From VGWG01 sp964580075 (lineage in GTDB: Bacteria; Verrucomicrobiota; Kiritimatiellia; RFP12; JAAYNR01), in assembly GCA_964580075.1 (NCBI GenBank), contig CAZOJL010000044.1, positions 1 to 22,357 on the forward strand: a stretch of DNA of 22,357 nucleotides, written 5' to 3'. Below the pieces are notes generated by a model, which saw only the letters and a list, made by a program, of their open reading frames with translations, did not search any database and was not told the DNA's origin. The translations under genes were made by a program, and so were the position numbers. Numbering within the stretch: position 1 is the first letter of the stretch; every line of letters starts with the position of its first letter. Shown here piece by piece: positions 1 to 12,000 of this stretch.

Positions 1-3000
1 GAACGAGGAGCGTCGTTTCAACAGCGAGATCTGGACGGTCGAAGGGTGGGTGCGCGTCACGAACGCGATGGCCACCGCCACGCTCTTCCAGTACGCGGGC
101 GTTGCCTATTCGAACACGACGGCCATTCCGATCCTATACTACGAGATCGGTTTTGAAGGCGGCGTCCCCTATGTGGCGACACAGACCGGCGAGGGTCGGA
201 TCCACCGGTGTTATGGCCAGCCGCTGCCGCTGAATCGGTGGGTCCATGTGGCCGGCCTGTTCGATGCGAGTCAAGACGCATTGGGATTGATTCAGGATGG
301 CATCCATGTGGGCTATCTCCAGATCTTTGAAGAGCCCATGTGCGGAACCGAAACCGCTGCCCTCTGGCCCGGACGGGCCTGGATCGGCGGTCCGGGGCTC
401 CTGGGCAATCTCGATGAATTCAGGGTCTGGAGCGTCGCCCGCACACCCGATCAGATCCGGGAGGGGATGCGCAAACTGGTGCAGGTGAACGCCTACAACC
501 TCGTCTGCAACTTCCGGTTCGACGACGGCCGCCGCAGTCTGGACAATGTGACTGAGGTGCCGGATGGTTTGGGTGACGACGACGGGCAGGGCGCCGAGGA
601 CTTCGCGCACCCGATGTCCCCCGCCTCGCTCGAGACAGCCTGGCTGTACGCATTGCGCGGCATCACGTTCGATTACGAAAACGCATGGGGCGAAGCCGCG
701 AACGAATATGACGACGCGGACGCCGATATGCTGCCCGACTGGTGGGAAAGCCTGCGCTTTGTGAAGGAGTGCATCTTCTACACCGAATCAGGCGGCCGTG
801 CCGTCGAGAACCGCACCTGGCTGCGGGGCGGGGATTCGGCTTCCTTCGCCGCGACTTACCTCGGATGGACGGTCAACTTCACCCCCATCGAGACCGCTCC
901 CGGGAGGCGCTGGACAGAGCCGCCGGATGCGGCGTGGCTGTTCAAGGACTTCTACCTGACGGAGTCGCTGGACGACACCGACGATGTCGAATTGCGGATG
1001 GCGCTCGAACCCGGGGCGGCCAGCGTGGTCTATATCAATGGCGCCCTGCTGGATCTCAATGCTCCCGGTATCGAGCCGGCGTGGAACACGTTCACGCTGC
1101 CCGGCAATATCGAGGGTGGCGTCTGGACGCCTGTGGCTGTTCAGACCTACTATGTCCCGGACAATGTGCTGCGGCCGCTCCTGGTGGGCGGGCGCAACCG
1201 GATCAGCATCCAGATGACCAACCGAGACGATGGTTTCGAATACTTCAACGCGGAGTTGATGGTCAATGGGTCGCACTACGTGATCCAGCGCGGCGACGAT
1301 CCCGGCATCCCCAGCAGCGCGCTGGCGCGCTGGTTTGAATACTCCCATCCGGCCAGTTTGGCCGAGCCGCCGCCCGACTTCATGGGACGACTCTGGTTCG
1401 ACCGCGATTATGCGTTGGATACCGACATGGATCTGGATGACGACGGACTAAGCAACTACGAGGAGTACCTTGTGGGCGGGAATCCGCTCATGTCCGACAG
1501 CGACGGCAACGGCGTCACGGACGGAGATGAGGATTTTGACGGCGATGGGTTGACCAATGCCGACGAGTTGTGGAGATTCGGCACCAATCCGCGCAATTCC
1601 GATACGGACGACGATGGCTACCCCGACGGCGCCGAGTTGGACATCGCCAAGCCTGAGGCGACCGATGCGTTCGGCGTGTCGGCCGGAATCACCGGACCGA
1701 TCGATTCGCACAGCCCGATGGTGCCGCGCAGCCTGATTCTGGGCGGCAACGCCTTCGAGGCGCCTGACGGCGACCGCTTCAGGTTCCTGACGGACGCGGA
1801 AGTCACTTCTGGACCTGATGTGACCATCACCGCGCCGGCCGACGGCGCTCTGATCGCGGTCCGCTTCACCGATATCACCGGCTCGGTCATGAGCGCGATT
1901 CCGATCTCATCCACCCGCCTCTACGTGAACGGCGATTTCGTGGTCAGCCTGACCCTGGACGCGCTCAATCAGTTCAACTACACCAGCATCATCCGGTCCG
2001 GCGTCAACGAGATTATGGTGGTCGCGGTGGATCAGGAAGGCGGCGTCGGCCGCGCCACGGTCTCCGTCACCGGCACCTTCGCGCGCGCCGATATCCGCGT
2101 CACGCAGATGTGGGACCGCCCGGGCGATCTCGACACCTGGCTGATCGATCCGCTTGGCCGCAACATGGGCTTTGCGCCGGGCGCCAACCTGGTCATCGGG
2201 CCGCCCGGGCAGCCCGGAGCGCCGATCCCCGGCGCATTCCTGGACATCGACGACATTCCGGGAGTGGGCCCCGAGAACATCACGCTCGAGGAGCCCAATG
2301 CGATTGCCGGCATCTACCAGGCCTGGATGAACAACTACAGCCACTCCGGGAACCCGCGATCCACCGTCCGGATTCTGGTCAACGAGGGTCGGCCCGGAGA
2401 GCAGTATGTCGAGTTTGGTCCGCAGGCGATGCCGACGCCGGGGATGGGCAATCCGGCCGCCTGGTGGGATGTCACCCGGATATCGATGCCGGACGGCACG
2501 ATGATGCCGCCCGGAACGCCGATCGGCGGAGAGGAGAATCCCGAGGATCCCGGAACCGGCATCGGCGCGGATGTGGGCTGGACGGTCGAGGGATGGGTCA
2601 AGCCGGGCGATGCGAGCCAAACCGGCGCGCTGGCGGCCTACCGTCACATCAACGGGGTGAACGATATCTTCGTGGTCGGGCTCTCCAACAATTGCCCGAT
2701 CGTGCGGATGACGATCAACGGTACGTCCATGGAGCAAAAGACGGTGATGGCCTGGCCGATTCCGACCAACCGTTGGACGCATCTCGCGGCGGTCTACAGC
2801 GAATCGCAGAAGAGCCTCAGGATCCATGTCGACGGCGTCCTGGCGGTCGCGCTGTTCGTGCCGGAGTCACGGCTGAAGAGCGGCGGGCACCTCCTGATCG
2901 ACGCCGATCTGGATGGCGTCCGCTTCACCAATGCGCGCGCCGACGAATTGCGCTTCTGGAGCCGGGCCCGCAACGGCGGCCTGATCTCGGCGCAGATGCA

Positions 3001-4561
3001 CCAGAAGACCTATCTGGCTCAGTCGCTGATTGCCGCCTATCCCTTCGACGATGGCGGCCGGGGGATCGAGGACGCCGTCTTTGCCCTGGACCGGACGTAT
3101 GACCTGCGTTTGAACGCGAGCGCCGTCCTGCTCGATGCCGACGCCAACGGCCACAACGACTACGTCACCGCCGGGGATGCGGCCCGGGTGCTCGGTCTGC
3201 GCGACCGGGATGAAGACGGCCTGCCCGACTGGTTCGAACTGGTCTTCTCAGGCTCCTTCAACGACGCCCTGGCGAATGGCGATGAAGATAACGACGGTCT
3301 GAACAACCTCTACGAGTTCTGGTGCGGAACCAGTCCGCTGGACGTCGATACCGACGGCGATGGCATTCCCGACGGCGCCGAGGATTTTGACGGCGACGGC
3401 CTCAGCAACGCGCAGGAACAGCTCGCGGGCACGGATCCCCGCCTGAGGGACACGGATGACGACGGGCTTGACGATGCGTGGGAAGCGGCCTACGGTTCCG
3501 ATCCGGCCGATGCGCTTTCGCCGGCCAAGACCCGCGCCCTGAAACTCGACGGCAGCGCCGGCAGCTTCGTGCGGGCGCCGCAGCGCGTGCGCTTCAGTCT
3601 GGACGGGTTTGATCTCGGCGCCTGGGTCTATCCGACCGCCGTCCCGGCAAGCAATGACGTGGCCGACATCATCGTGCGCGAAGTGCAGACAGGCGTGTAC
3701 AACTACCGCCTGGGACTCGACGACCAGCTCAGGCCGTTCGTGACCTTCACCGCCGCCGACCTGACGACCAACGTGACGGTGAGAGCGCCCCACCTGCGCG
3801 CGTTGCCGCTCAACGCCTGGACGCATGTCCGCGGCCAGTTCAATGCGGAAGCCGGCACGCTGCAGATCATTCTGAATGGCGAACCCGTGGCCTTCGTGAA
3901 TACCGCCCGGAAACCCGCCCAGAACGGTCTCGGACCCGTCTCCACGTTGATCGGGCGCGGGACCGAAGGGTATCTGGATACGGTGCTGATCAGCGGCTCG
4001 CCCGAAACCGTGCTGGACTACCGGTTCGACGACGACACGGCTGTTGGCGGAACCAGCGGCGTCTCTTCCTGGAACGAGGGGCAAGTCCAGGACTTCGCGG
4101 CCGACACCTCCAATTGGCTCGTCCAGTGGCTCGACGCCGGCACGCTTGAAGGCGGAGCCTCCCTCGTCCGGCTCAGTCCGGACGATTGGGAAGAGGTCGA
4201 CCCCTTTGACGACATGGACGGGGATGGCCTCCCCGATGCGTGGGAGATCGAACACGGCCTGAATCCGATGGTTCCCGACACCGACGGCGATGGCATCCCG
4301 GACGGCCAGGACGATGACGACCTGGACGGGCTCTCGAACTTCTACGAGTATCTCGCGGATACCGATCCCAACAACCCGCAGACCACGCCGGGTGTCTTTG
4401 ATCGCGACCTCGACGCCGATGGCGACGGGTTGACCACCCTGGAGGAACAGCTTTACGGCACCCATCCCCTGAGAAAAGACACCGACGATGACGGCCTTGA
4501 CGATGACGTCGAAGTGGCTGATGATGCCGATGGGTTCACCTTGCCGACCGCCTCGCTCTCA
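1..4561 (+). CDS. Giant LamG / calcium-repeat surface protein, segment 1 (5' end outside window, 3' end at assembly gap)
   Basis: The frame (codons from position 2) is open at the left edge and already inside a LamG domain (WTVEGWVRV at 35-61), so no start codon is visible. Domains in order, by nucleotide: LamG-1 (2-470); connector with FRFDDG (about 508-545); one Asp-rich motif (DADMLPDWWE, about 720-750); an unrecognised beta-sandwich-like insert (about 800-1290); a thrombospondin-type-3-like block (1418-1640); an Ig-like domain (1811-2080); a region resembling the YfaP/DUF2135 family (2083-2415, LDTWLIDPLG and GPENITLEEP); LamG-2 (2571-2990); connector (3034-3084); Asp-rich block (3200-3510); LamG-3 (3535-3990); connector (4015-4105); Asp-rich block (4205-4530). 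LamG folds usually bind glycans or proteins, and the Asp-rich repeats usually bind calcium. A secreted or surface adhesin is therefore likely, but ligand and export route are unknown. It continues in frame into the segments at 4662 and 6041. Confidence 0.9.
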
Positions 4562-4716
4562 NNNNNNNNNNNNNNNNNNNNNNNNNNNNNNNNNNNNNNN
4601 NNNNNNNNNNNNNNNNNNNNNNNNNNNNNNNNNNNNNNNNNNNNNNNNNNNNNNNNNNNNNCGTCGAAGTGGCTGATGATGCCGATGGGTTCACCTTGCC
4701 GACCGCCTCGCTCTCA
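4507..4716. repeat. 55-bp direct duplication flanking assembly gap 1
   Basis: The 55 bases at 4507-4561 and at 4662-4716 are identical and sit immediately on each side of the first N run. This is what results when two contigs that overlap at their ends are placed side by side with a fixed spacer instead of being merged. Removing 4562-4716 (155 bp) joins the flanking reading frames exactly. A true biological duplication cannot be excluded without reads, but would be an unlikely coincidence with the gap edges. Confidence 0.9.
4562..4661. other. Assembly gap of 100 N, probably artificial
   Basis: Exactly 100 N lie inside coding sequence. Both sides end in the same 55-bp sequence, so the real gap length is probably zero or negative. 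The gene on each side reads on in one frame once the spacer and one overlap copy are removed. Confidence 0.97.
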
Positions 4717-5940
4717 CCGGCCGATTCGGGAGTCCTGGCGCTGACCGCTGATGACCAGTACGTCGAGATGCCCAATGAAGCGCGCTTCCGGTTGACCGGA
4801 TCCTGGACCGTCGAGGCGTGGGTGCGGATGGATGGGGCGTTTAATGGTGACGGTCTCATCGTCTCACGCCGCAGCGGCAATGCCGTGAACTACGAACTGG
4901 GCTTTGTTGACTCCAAGCCCTACGCCCGGTTTGTTGGCGTGTACGCGACCAATGCCGTGGAACGCACGGTCATCGCGCCCGTCGCGCTCGACCGGACGAA
5001 CCGCTGGTACCATCTGGCGGGCGTGTACGACGTCGACGCAGGCGAACTGCGCCTCCATGTCGACGGCGTGGTTGTGGCATGGGAAACTGTCACGGCCGAG
5101 CCCGGAGCCTTCGGAATCTCCGGTTCGGGGATCAATCGGGTGGGCGAAGGATTCGTCGGGCAGATTGATGAGCTGCGCATCTGGGGCGCCGCCTTCACCG
5201 CGTCCGAACTGGGGGCCAACGCCTACCGGACCTTCGAACACGCCAGCGCGATGCCGGTGGCCTACTACCGGTTCGACGATTTCGGCGAGACCGTGGAAGA
5301 TTTTGCCATGCCGCCGCGCGGCTGGTTGAATGACTGGGCCCATGCCGGTCAGCTCATGAACGGCGCAGAGATGGTCGTGTCGGCCGACACCCCGATCCCG
5401 GCCACGGTCTTTGTCGATGAGGATGTCGACAGCCTGCCCGATTTCTGGGAGATCGCCCTGTTTGGAGACATCTTCTCCAGCAACGCCGACGGCGACGACG
5501 ATGACGACGGCCTCTCCTCGCTGTACGAATACTATGCGCGACTCGATCCGCGTTATGCCTCCACGTTTGCGGACGGCATCTTTGACGGCGAGCGCGACTT
5601 TGACGACGACGGCCTGAGCAATCTGTTCGAGCAGGAGTACGGCACCCGGCCCGACCTGTGGGATACCGATGACGATGGGCAGGACGATTACTCGGAGATC
5701 GCGGGCGTGACGACGGGCGGCGTGCAGGTTGGGCAGTCTGACCCCCTGCGCTCGACCGACCCGTTGATTCCGCGCGGGCTTGTGCTGGACGGTACCGGCC
5801 GGATGGTCGTGCCTCCGCAGGGCCGGCACTCCATGAAGGAATGGACGCTGGCCGCCTGGATTCGTCCGGATGCGGACAGCGACGGTGGCGTGGTCGTGGC
5901 GCGTACGTTCAGCGATGACACGGTCAACTACGAGATGGGC
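4662..5940 (+). CDS. Giant LamG / calcium-repeat surface protein, segment 2 (internal fragment between two gaps)
   Basis: This piece reads in codons from 4663 and is an internal part of the same polypeptide, not a separate gene. The first codons repeat the end of segment 1. It contains LamG-4 (about 4735-5200, with SWTVEAWVRMDG near the start and GQIDELRIWG at the end), the connector YYRFDDFGETVEDF (about 5264-5308), an Asp-rich thrombospondin-type-3-like block (5415-5700, including DDDDDGLSSLYEYY and DTDDDGQDDYSEI), and the first half of LamG-5 (from about 5770, EWTLAAWIRPDA). LamG-5 is cut by the second N run at TVNYEMG and resumes with the same residues at 6042. An apparent ATG at 4669 lies in overlap-derived sequence and has no meaning as a start. 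The domain order matches segment 1, so the role is the same: extracellular binding and calcium-stabilised spacing. Confidence 0.88.
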
Positions 5941-6062
5941 NNNNNNNNNNNNNNNNNNNNNNNNNNNNNNNNNNNNNNNNNNNNNNNNNNNNNNNNNNNN
6001 NNNNNNNNNNNNNNNNNNNNNNNNNNNNNNNNNNNNNNNNCACGGTCAACTACGAGATGGGC
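5919..6062. repeat. 22-bp direct duplication flanking assembly gap 2
   Basis: Positions 5919-5940 and 6041-6062 are identical (22 bp) and lie exactly at the two edges of the second N run. Removing 5941-6062 (122 bp) fuses the two halves of LamG-5 in frame. The fused order (TVNYEMG, then VAKVGDTLRPYVRY) matches the corresponding stretch of LamG-4 (AVNYELG, then FVDSKPYARFV). Confidence 0.88.
5941..6040. other. Assembly gap of 100 N, probably artificial
   Basis: A second run of exactly 100 N lies inside a LamG domain. The contig ends on each side share 22 bp, and the domain is complete when they are merged, so little or no real sequence appears to be missing. Confidence 0.96.
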
Positions 6063-9000
6063 GTGGCAAAAGTCGGCGACACCCTGCGTCCGTACGTTCG
6101 CTACAACAGCCGCACGGCGGGTGTGGTGGCCGAGCATCGGTTGGCGTGGGATGCCCCCGGCACAACCCTTGTCAATGATCCGTTCGGTGACTTTGTCTGG
6201 GTCGCCCCCGATGTTTGGACGCATCTGGCTGCCACGTACTCGGCATCCAATGCGCTCTTGTCGCTCTACATTGACGGCACGCTGGTGGCGACCCGGACCG
6301 ACGCGATGGCGTTGCCCGTCATGGGTTCCGGCGAAGGCCGGGCGCTTGCCGGCGAGCTGTCCATCGGTGGCGGCGCCGTGGACGCGAACGGAGAGGTGAT
6401 AGACGGCTTTATCGGCGCGATTGACGACGTGAGGCTCTCGGCCCTGGTGTCATCGGCAGCCGACATCCGGCAGATGATGGGTGGGCAGATCGTCACCCTC
6501 GGGAATGAGGACGCCACCAATGCCGTTCCGCGTGCGGTCGGCCAGGCTGCGGAGGTGCAGCCGCAGTCCGTGCCGCGGGAATTCCTCGTGGGCGTGGCGT
6601 CGAAGGGTGCGATGATCACGGCCAAGGCCGCGCTCGAAGCCAAGGGGCTGATCGTGAAGCGCAGCTTCAAGATTGTTCCGGCGATGCATGTCGCGCTGGC
6701 GGACGGTCAAGACACCGATGTCCTGATGCAGGAGATCAAAGCGCTGGGATCGGTTACATACGTCGAGCCAAATTATATCCGTCACCTGACGCAAACCTTC
6801 CCGGGTGATCCCGATTTCGGTTCGCTCTGGGGCCTGAACAACACCGGGCAGGACGGCGGCGTCGCGGACGCCGATATTGACGGACCCGAGGGGTGGGACG
6901 TCGCCACCGGCAATCGCGACGTCATCGTGGCGGTGATTGATACGGGTGTCGACTATACCCATGCCGATCTGGCGGCCAACATGTGGATCAACCCTGGCGA
7001 GATTCCCGCCAACGGCATTGATGACGATGGCAACGGCTATGTGGATGACGTTTACGGGTACGACTTCGGGGTGGGTGACAGCGACCCGATGGACAGTGAC
7101 GGGCATGGGACACATTGCTCCGGCATCATCGGCGCGGTCGGCAACAACGCCGTGGGTGTGGCGGGCGTGAACTGGACAGCCCGGATCATGGCGCTCAAGG
7201 TGTTTGACGATGCCGGCACAGGCGCGTCCGACGCCAGCATCGTGGCAGCCATCGAATATGCGTGGAAGATGGGCGCCCGCGTCAGCAATAACAGCTACGG
7301 CGGGCTCGGATTCTCACAGACCGAGTACGATGCCATCCGGGTGGCCGGGGAGAACGACCACCTGTTCGTCGCCGCCGCCGGCAACAACGGCACCGACAAC
7401 GACGCGTTGCCCTTCTATCCCGCTTCGTTCGACCTCGACAACATCGTCGCCGTGGCGGCGACCGACCGCCGTGACGCGATGGCCGGGTTCAGTTGCTATG
7501 GGGCGACGGCGGTTGACCTGGGCGCGCCGGGGGTGGACATCCTCAGCACCGCCCCGGGCGACGCCTACCAGCTCATGAGCGGCACGTCGATGGCATGCCC
7601 GCACGTGGCGGGCGCGGCGACGCTGATCCTCTCGGTCGATGGGCGCCTGAACTTCATGGCGGTCAAGGCTGCGCTGCTCGGCAACGCCGACCCGATCCCG
7701 GCGTTGGACGGCAGGTGCGTCAGCGGCGGTCGTCTGAACATCGGCAACATCCTGCCCAACCTTGATGACGGCAGCGGTGGTGGCGGCCAGGTGATCGTGC
7801 GCACGCTCGCGGGCTGGTTCAAATTTGACGACGGCGGCGCGACGGTCGAGGACTTCACCCTCGCGGCGGGCTGGCGTGACGATTGGCGTTTCGCCGGGCG
7901 TGTCGAAGGCGGGGCAGTCGTGACGAATGCGTTGATCGGCGTGACCGCCCGTTACGGGTTCCTGCCGGCCGGTGACAGCGATGCGGATGGCATCCCCGAC
8001 TGGTGGGAGGAGGCGTTCGGTCTCGATCCGCGTCTGGGCAGCGGCGACGACGGCGGGGAAGGCGATCCAGACGGCGATGGACTCACCAACTTCTATGAAT
8101 ACCTGGCTTCGCTGGCGCATCTGGCCCGCGGCGAACGGGGGCTCAATCCGCGCGTCTACGACACGGATAACGACGGTGTGAGTGACGCGTTCGAGGACAG
8201 CGACAACGACGACATCGCCAACATCCACGAGCAGAATTTCTATCGGACGCATCCCGGCTGGGCCGACACCGATGACGACGATGCCGAGGATGGTGACGAA
8301 CTGACAGCCCGCAGGCGTCCCACGGATTCCGCGAGCGTCTACCAGATGACGGCACTGACCTTTGGCGGCAGCGCCGATCCGGTTGCCAACACGGTGTTGG
8401 TGTCGGACAAGGTGGGCACGGACTTCACGGAACGTCACAGCTCCATGGAATGGACGATCGAGGTGTGGGTGAACGTCACCGAGCCGGTGCCGGCCGGCAG
8501 TGTGTTCCCGCTCGTCAGCCGCAAGACCTATGCGACGGGCCGGCGTAACTACGAGATCGGCCTCACCAATGGAATTCCGTATGCGGCATTCGACGGAATC
8601 GAATTCGGACCGGTGGTGCTGTTGAGCGGATCCACAAATTCGCTCACCACCAACACGTGGACGCACATTGCGGCGCGTTTCCTGCCCGATCTGACGACCG
8701 GTCAACATACCCTGGCCATCTTTGTCGACGGCATCAGGACGGCGTCTGTCCGCACCGGATGGCTCTCCGCCACGGGCCCCGGCGATCTGATCTTTGGCTC
8801 TCCGGGCTTCATCGGCCAGTTGTCCAACATCCGCATCTGGAAGATCGCACGGCCGGATGATCAGATTTCCGGAACCATGGGCACCGACCTCCTCGCCGGC
8901 AGCGTCGCCAACATGGCCGGCTATCTGACGCTTCCGGGTGGTGGCCATCTAAAGGAGACCGCCACGATCACGCTGCCGAATGGCGACAGCATTGACATGT

Positions 9001-12000
9001 TGCGCCAGGATTGGACGCTGGAGTGCTGGGTGAGAACAACGGCATCAGGACGTCTCATCCTGAGGCGAAACTCGTCCGCGCGAACCGATGACGACTTCAA
9101 CTACTTCCTCGGGGTTGCGGGCAACGGGACGTTGATTGGCCGGTTCATGGAGGAATACGGCGCCTGGGTCATGCCTCCGAATGCGCTGAACCCGTACTTC
9201 CAGATGGGCGAAGACCCGGATATCAACAACATCACGGGCGAAATACCCGTGAACGACGGCGAATGGCACCACGTGGCCTATGTGCGCGACGCCGATTTCT
9301 GCTATCTCTATGTTGACGGGTTGCTCGACACCAAGCAGGAGCGGCTGATTCCGGAACCCATTAATTTCATTATCCCGTCTCCCGACAACTACTGGCGTGT
9401 CAAAGCGACAGGCGGGCCCTGCGTCTTCGGTGAAGACCTGGCCGGGGACATGGATGAGATACGCATCTGGAATCGGAGTTTGTCGGCCGTAGACCTGGCC
9501 GACGTTGGCAGCCGCAATCTGGGTGGCAACGAGCGCGGGCTGATCAGTTACTTCAACTTCGACTTCCAGATCGGCAAGACGGCTGATGAACGCGCGACAG
9601 TGCGCGATTCGGAGAGCGAGTACGGCATCTATATTCCGAATGCAACCCGTGTTGCGGGATTGAGTGACGGTCCTGACATCCGGTATGATCCGCTGCTTTC
9701 CGTACAGGGCGTGGCCTTGACCGGCCTCTTCCTCGGAAATGACGGCGGCGTCTGGGTTGAAGACCGCACCCACCGCATCGGCCTCGATCCGTTTGACGGC
9801 TGGCGTTATGCCGGTGTCCGCGGGACGGACGTCACCTTTTCACCCCAGATTCCGATTCTCGATCTGGACGGCGGCGGGGACGAGGATGATGAGGAAGACC
9901 CCGACGGTGAAATAGTCGACAACGATGGTGACTACACCGAGGATTGGTGGGAGGATCTCTACGACCCCTACTATGCGAATTCGGACGTGTACGATTCCCA
10001 TCTGGACCGCGATGATGACGGATGGGACAACTGGTCCGAGGCGCGCTATACGGCGAAGTCCGGCCTGTCGACACGGCCTGACCAGGCTCACGAAGCGACG
10101 AGCGTGCCATTGCCCGAAGTCGCATTCACCTTCCATTATCCCGGACTGTTGAAGAACGGATCGTTGGTGGTTCTGGCCTACAGCCGTCGGGCGATGGATG
10201 GCGCACCGGACGCGACGTTCGAGATGGGCGCGCCGGACTATTTCCCGGTTACGATCTCGACCAACAGCGTCCCGGCGGTCGGACGTCTGCGCCAGGGGAA
10301 CAACTGGCTCTTCGCCTTCATTGATCTGAGCGGCAACAGGGTGTGGGATCCGGGCGAGCCAGCCGGCTTGGCCGAGCGCTTCCCGTATGATGTGGGCTGG
10401 GATAAGAACGCCGTTACCTTCACCCTCAGCGATGCCCCGGTCAACGGGTTTGTCCGGCAGACGTGGCCGGCCGTGGCGGGGAAGTCGGTGTACGGCGTCA
10501 GCATCTGGCGGATCACATGGTCCGGGACAAACGCCGTTTACACGAGCGTCTTCTCCAAGAATATCCACGAGCCGCGCAATTGGCTCCACGAGGGTGATAT
10601 TCTTGATCCTGACGCCGTCGGCGGCGGCAATCCGGGCCTTGATTGGGATGGGCGGATCGTGGGCACGCCGACCATTCCGATCGGCACGGCGATGGCCTAC
10701 CAGCTTCGGGTTGACAACGTTCCCGTCGGCGTCTTCACCAATTACTATTGGAACACGATCCTGCCGACGCCTGTGGCCGACTATCCGCGAGGCGCCGTGG
10801 TCACGACGCCGCGTCCGGAGTTCCGCTGGACCATGACAACCGTGGCATCGGCCTTTGAACTGCGGATTGTCCCGACCAACAGCACCACGGTGCTCTACAG
10901 CTCCGGCGTATTGCCTGCTCCTGAACCGCGCAATGCCGAAGGCTTGCGCGTGTGGTCACCGCCGATCCATTGGGGCGACCTCCTGCCGGCCTTGAACGGG
11001 GGGAGCGGCGTGCTGACCAACGGCGCGTTCCGTTGGGAGGTACGCGCATACCAACCGCGGCTGGTCACCAGCTTCACGTCAGGGGCCTTTAACTATGTCA
11101 GCACCATCAGCGCGTATTCGGGCTATGAGACCGTCCGCGTCAACTTGAGCGACACGGTCACGGGGCTGGGAAGCATCAGGGTTGAGCTTGGCGCGGCTTA
11201 TCTGCCGCCCAATGCCCGCATCCGGGTGCAGGCGTTTACGACCGCGTCGCTCAACGACCTGCCGGTCGTGCAGCGGACGTTGATCGGCGTGAACACCTTG
11301 CCGCAAACGGTCACGTTGAACGGCCTGCAGAATCAGAAGCCCTACTTCATCGCGGCCTACATCGATCAGAACACGGACAATGTGCGTGCGATCTGGGAAT
11401 CATGGGGGTATTACCGCTCGATCACCGTGAACCCGGAGTGGTGGTTCCAACCGGTGATGATCCAGGCGGGCAAGCTCAATCAGGCGCCCATCGTTCCGCT
11501 GACGATTATGTACACCGATACGGATCAAGACCTGATCCCGGATGCGTATGAGTACGCCGTCAGCGGTGGGTTGGCTGGAAGTCCCGTTATGCCGCTCTCC
11601 GTGGGTGAGACCGGCAACGAGAAAGTCAACCCGGGCTGGCTGGGCGTCCTGGGTCTCACCAGCGGGAGCACGTGGAGCGATCCGCTGTATGCCGACTATG
11701 ATCGTGACGGCATTGACGACAGGCAGGAATACCAGCTTGGGTTGTCCGCAACGGCGTCCGATCAGTTGTATATCACGAGTTTGGGCGCCGATAGCCAACT
11801 CGGGACGCTGAACTGGACGTGGGCGGCGGATGCCGGATCCGACGGCGCCGTGGCGCTCTCGGCAACCGCGCTCGCCAAACCGGTGAGGTATGTCCTGGAG
11901 CGGACAGATTCGCTGTCGAATCCGGATTGGACGATGGTGGCCGAGAGGCTCACGGATCAGAAGGTGGGCGCGTTTGGCCATGACATCAGCCGGGACATGC

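Noticed and set aside
3248..4465. 405-codon open frame on the - strand
   Set aside because: It lies antisense to the LamG and Asp-rich coding sequence. The high-GC, GAC/GAT-rich repeats remove stops from the opposite strand, and its translation shows no domain or signal.
1400..8310. Asp-rich DNA repeats considered as a CRISPR array or satellite
   Set aside because: The units are coding, degenerate and irregularly spaced, and encode DxDxDG calcium-type motifs in one continuous frame.
7314..8948. 544-codon open frame on the - strand
   Set aside because: Antisense to the protease and LamG-6 coding region, whose + strand frame has clear catalytic motifs. The antisense product is low-complexity and rich in Arg, Val and Gly.
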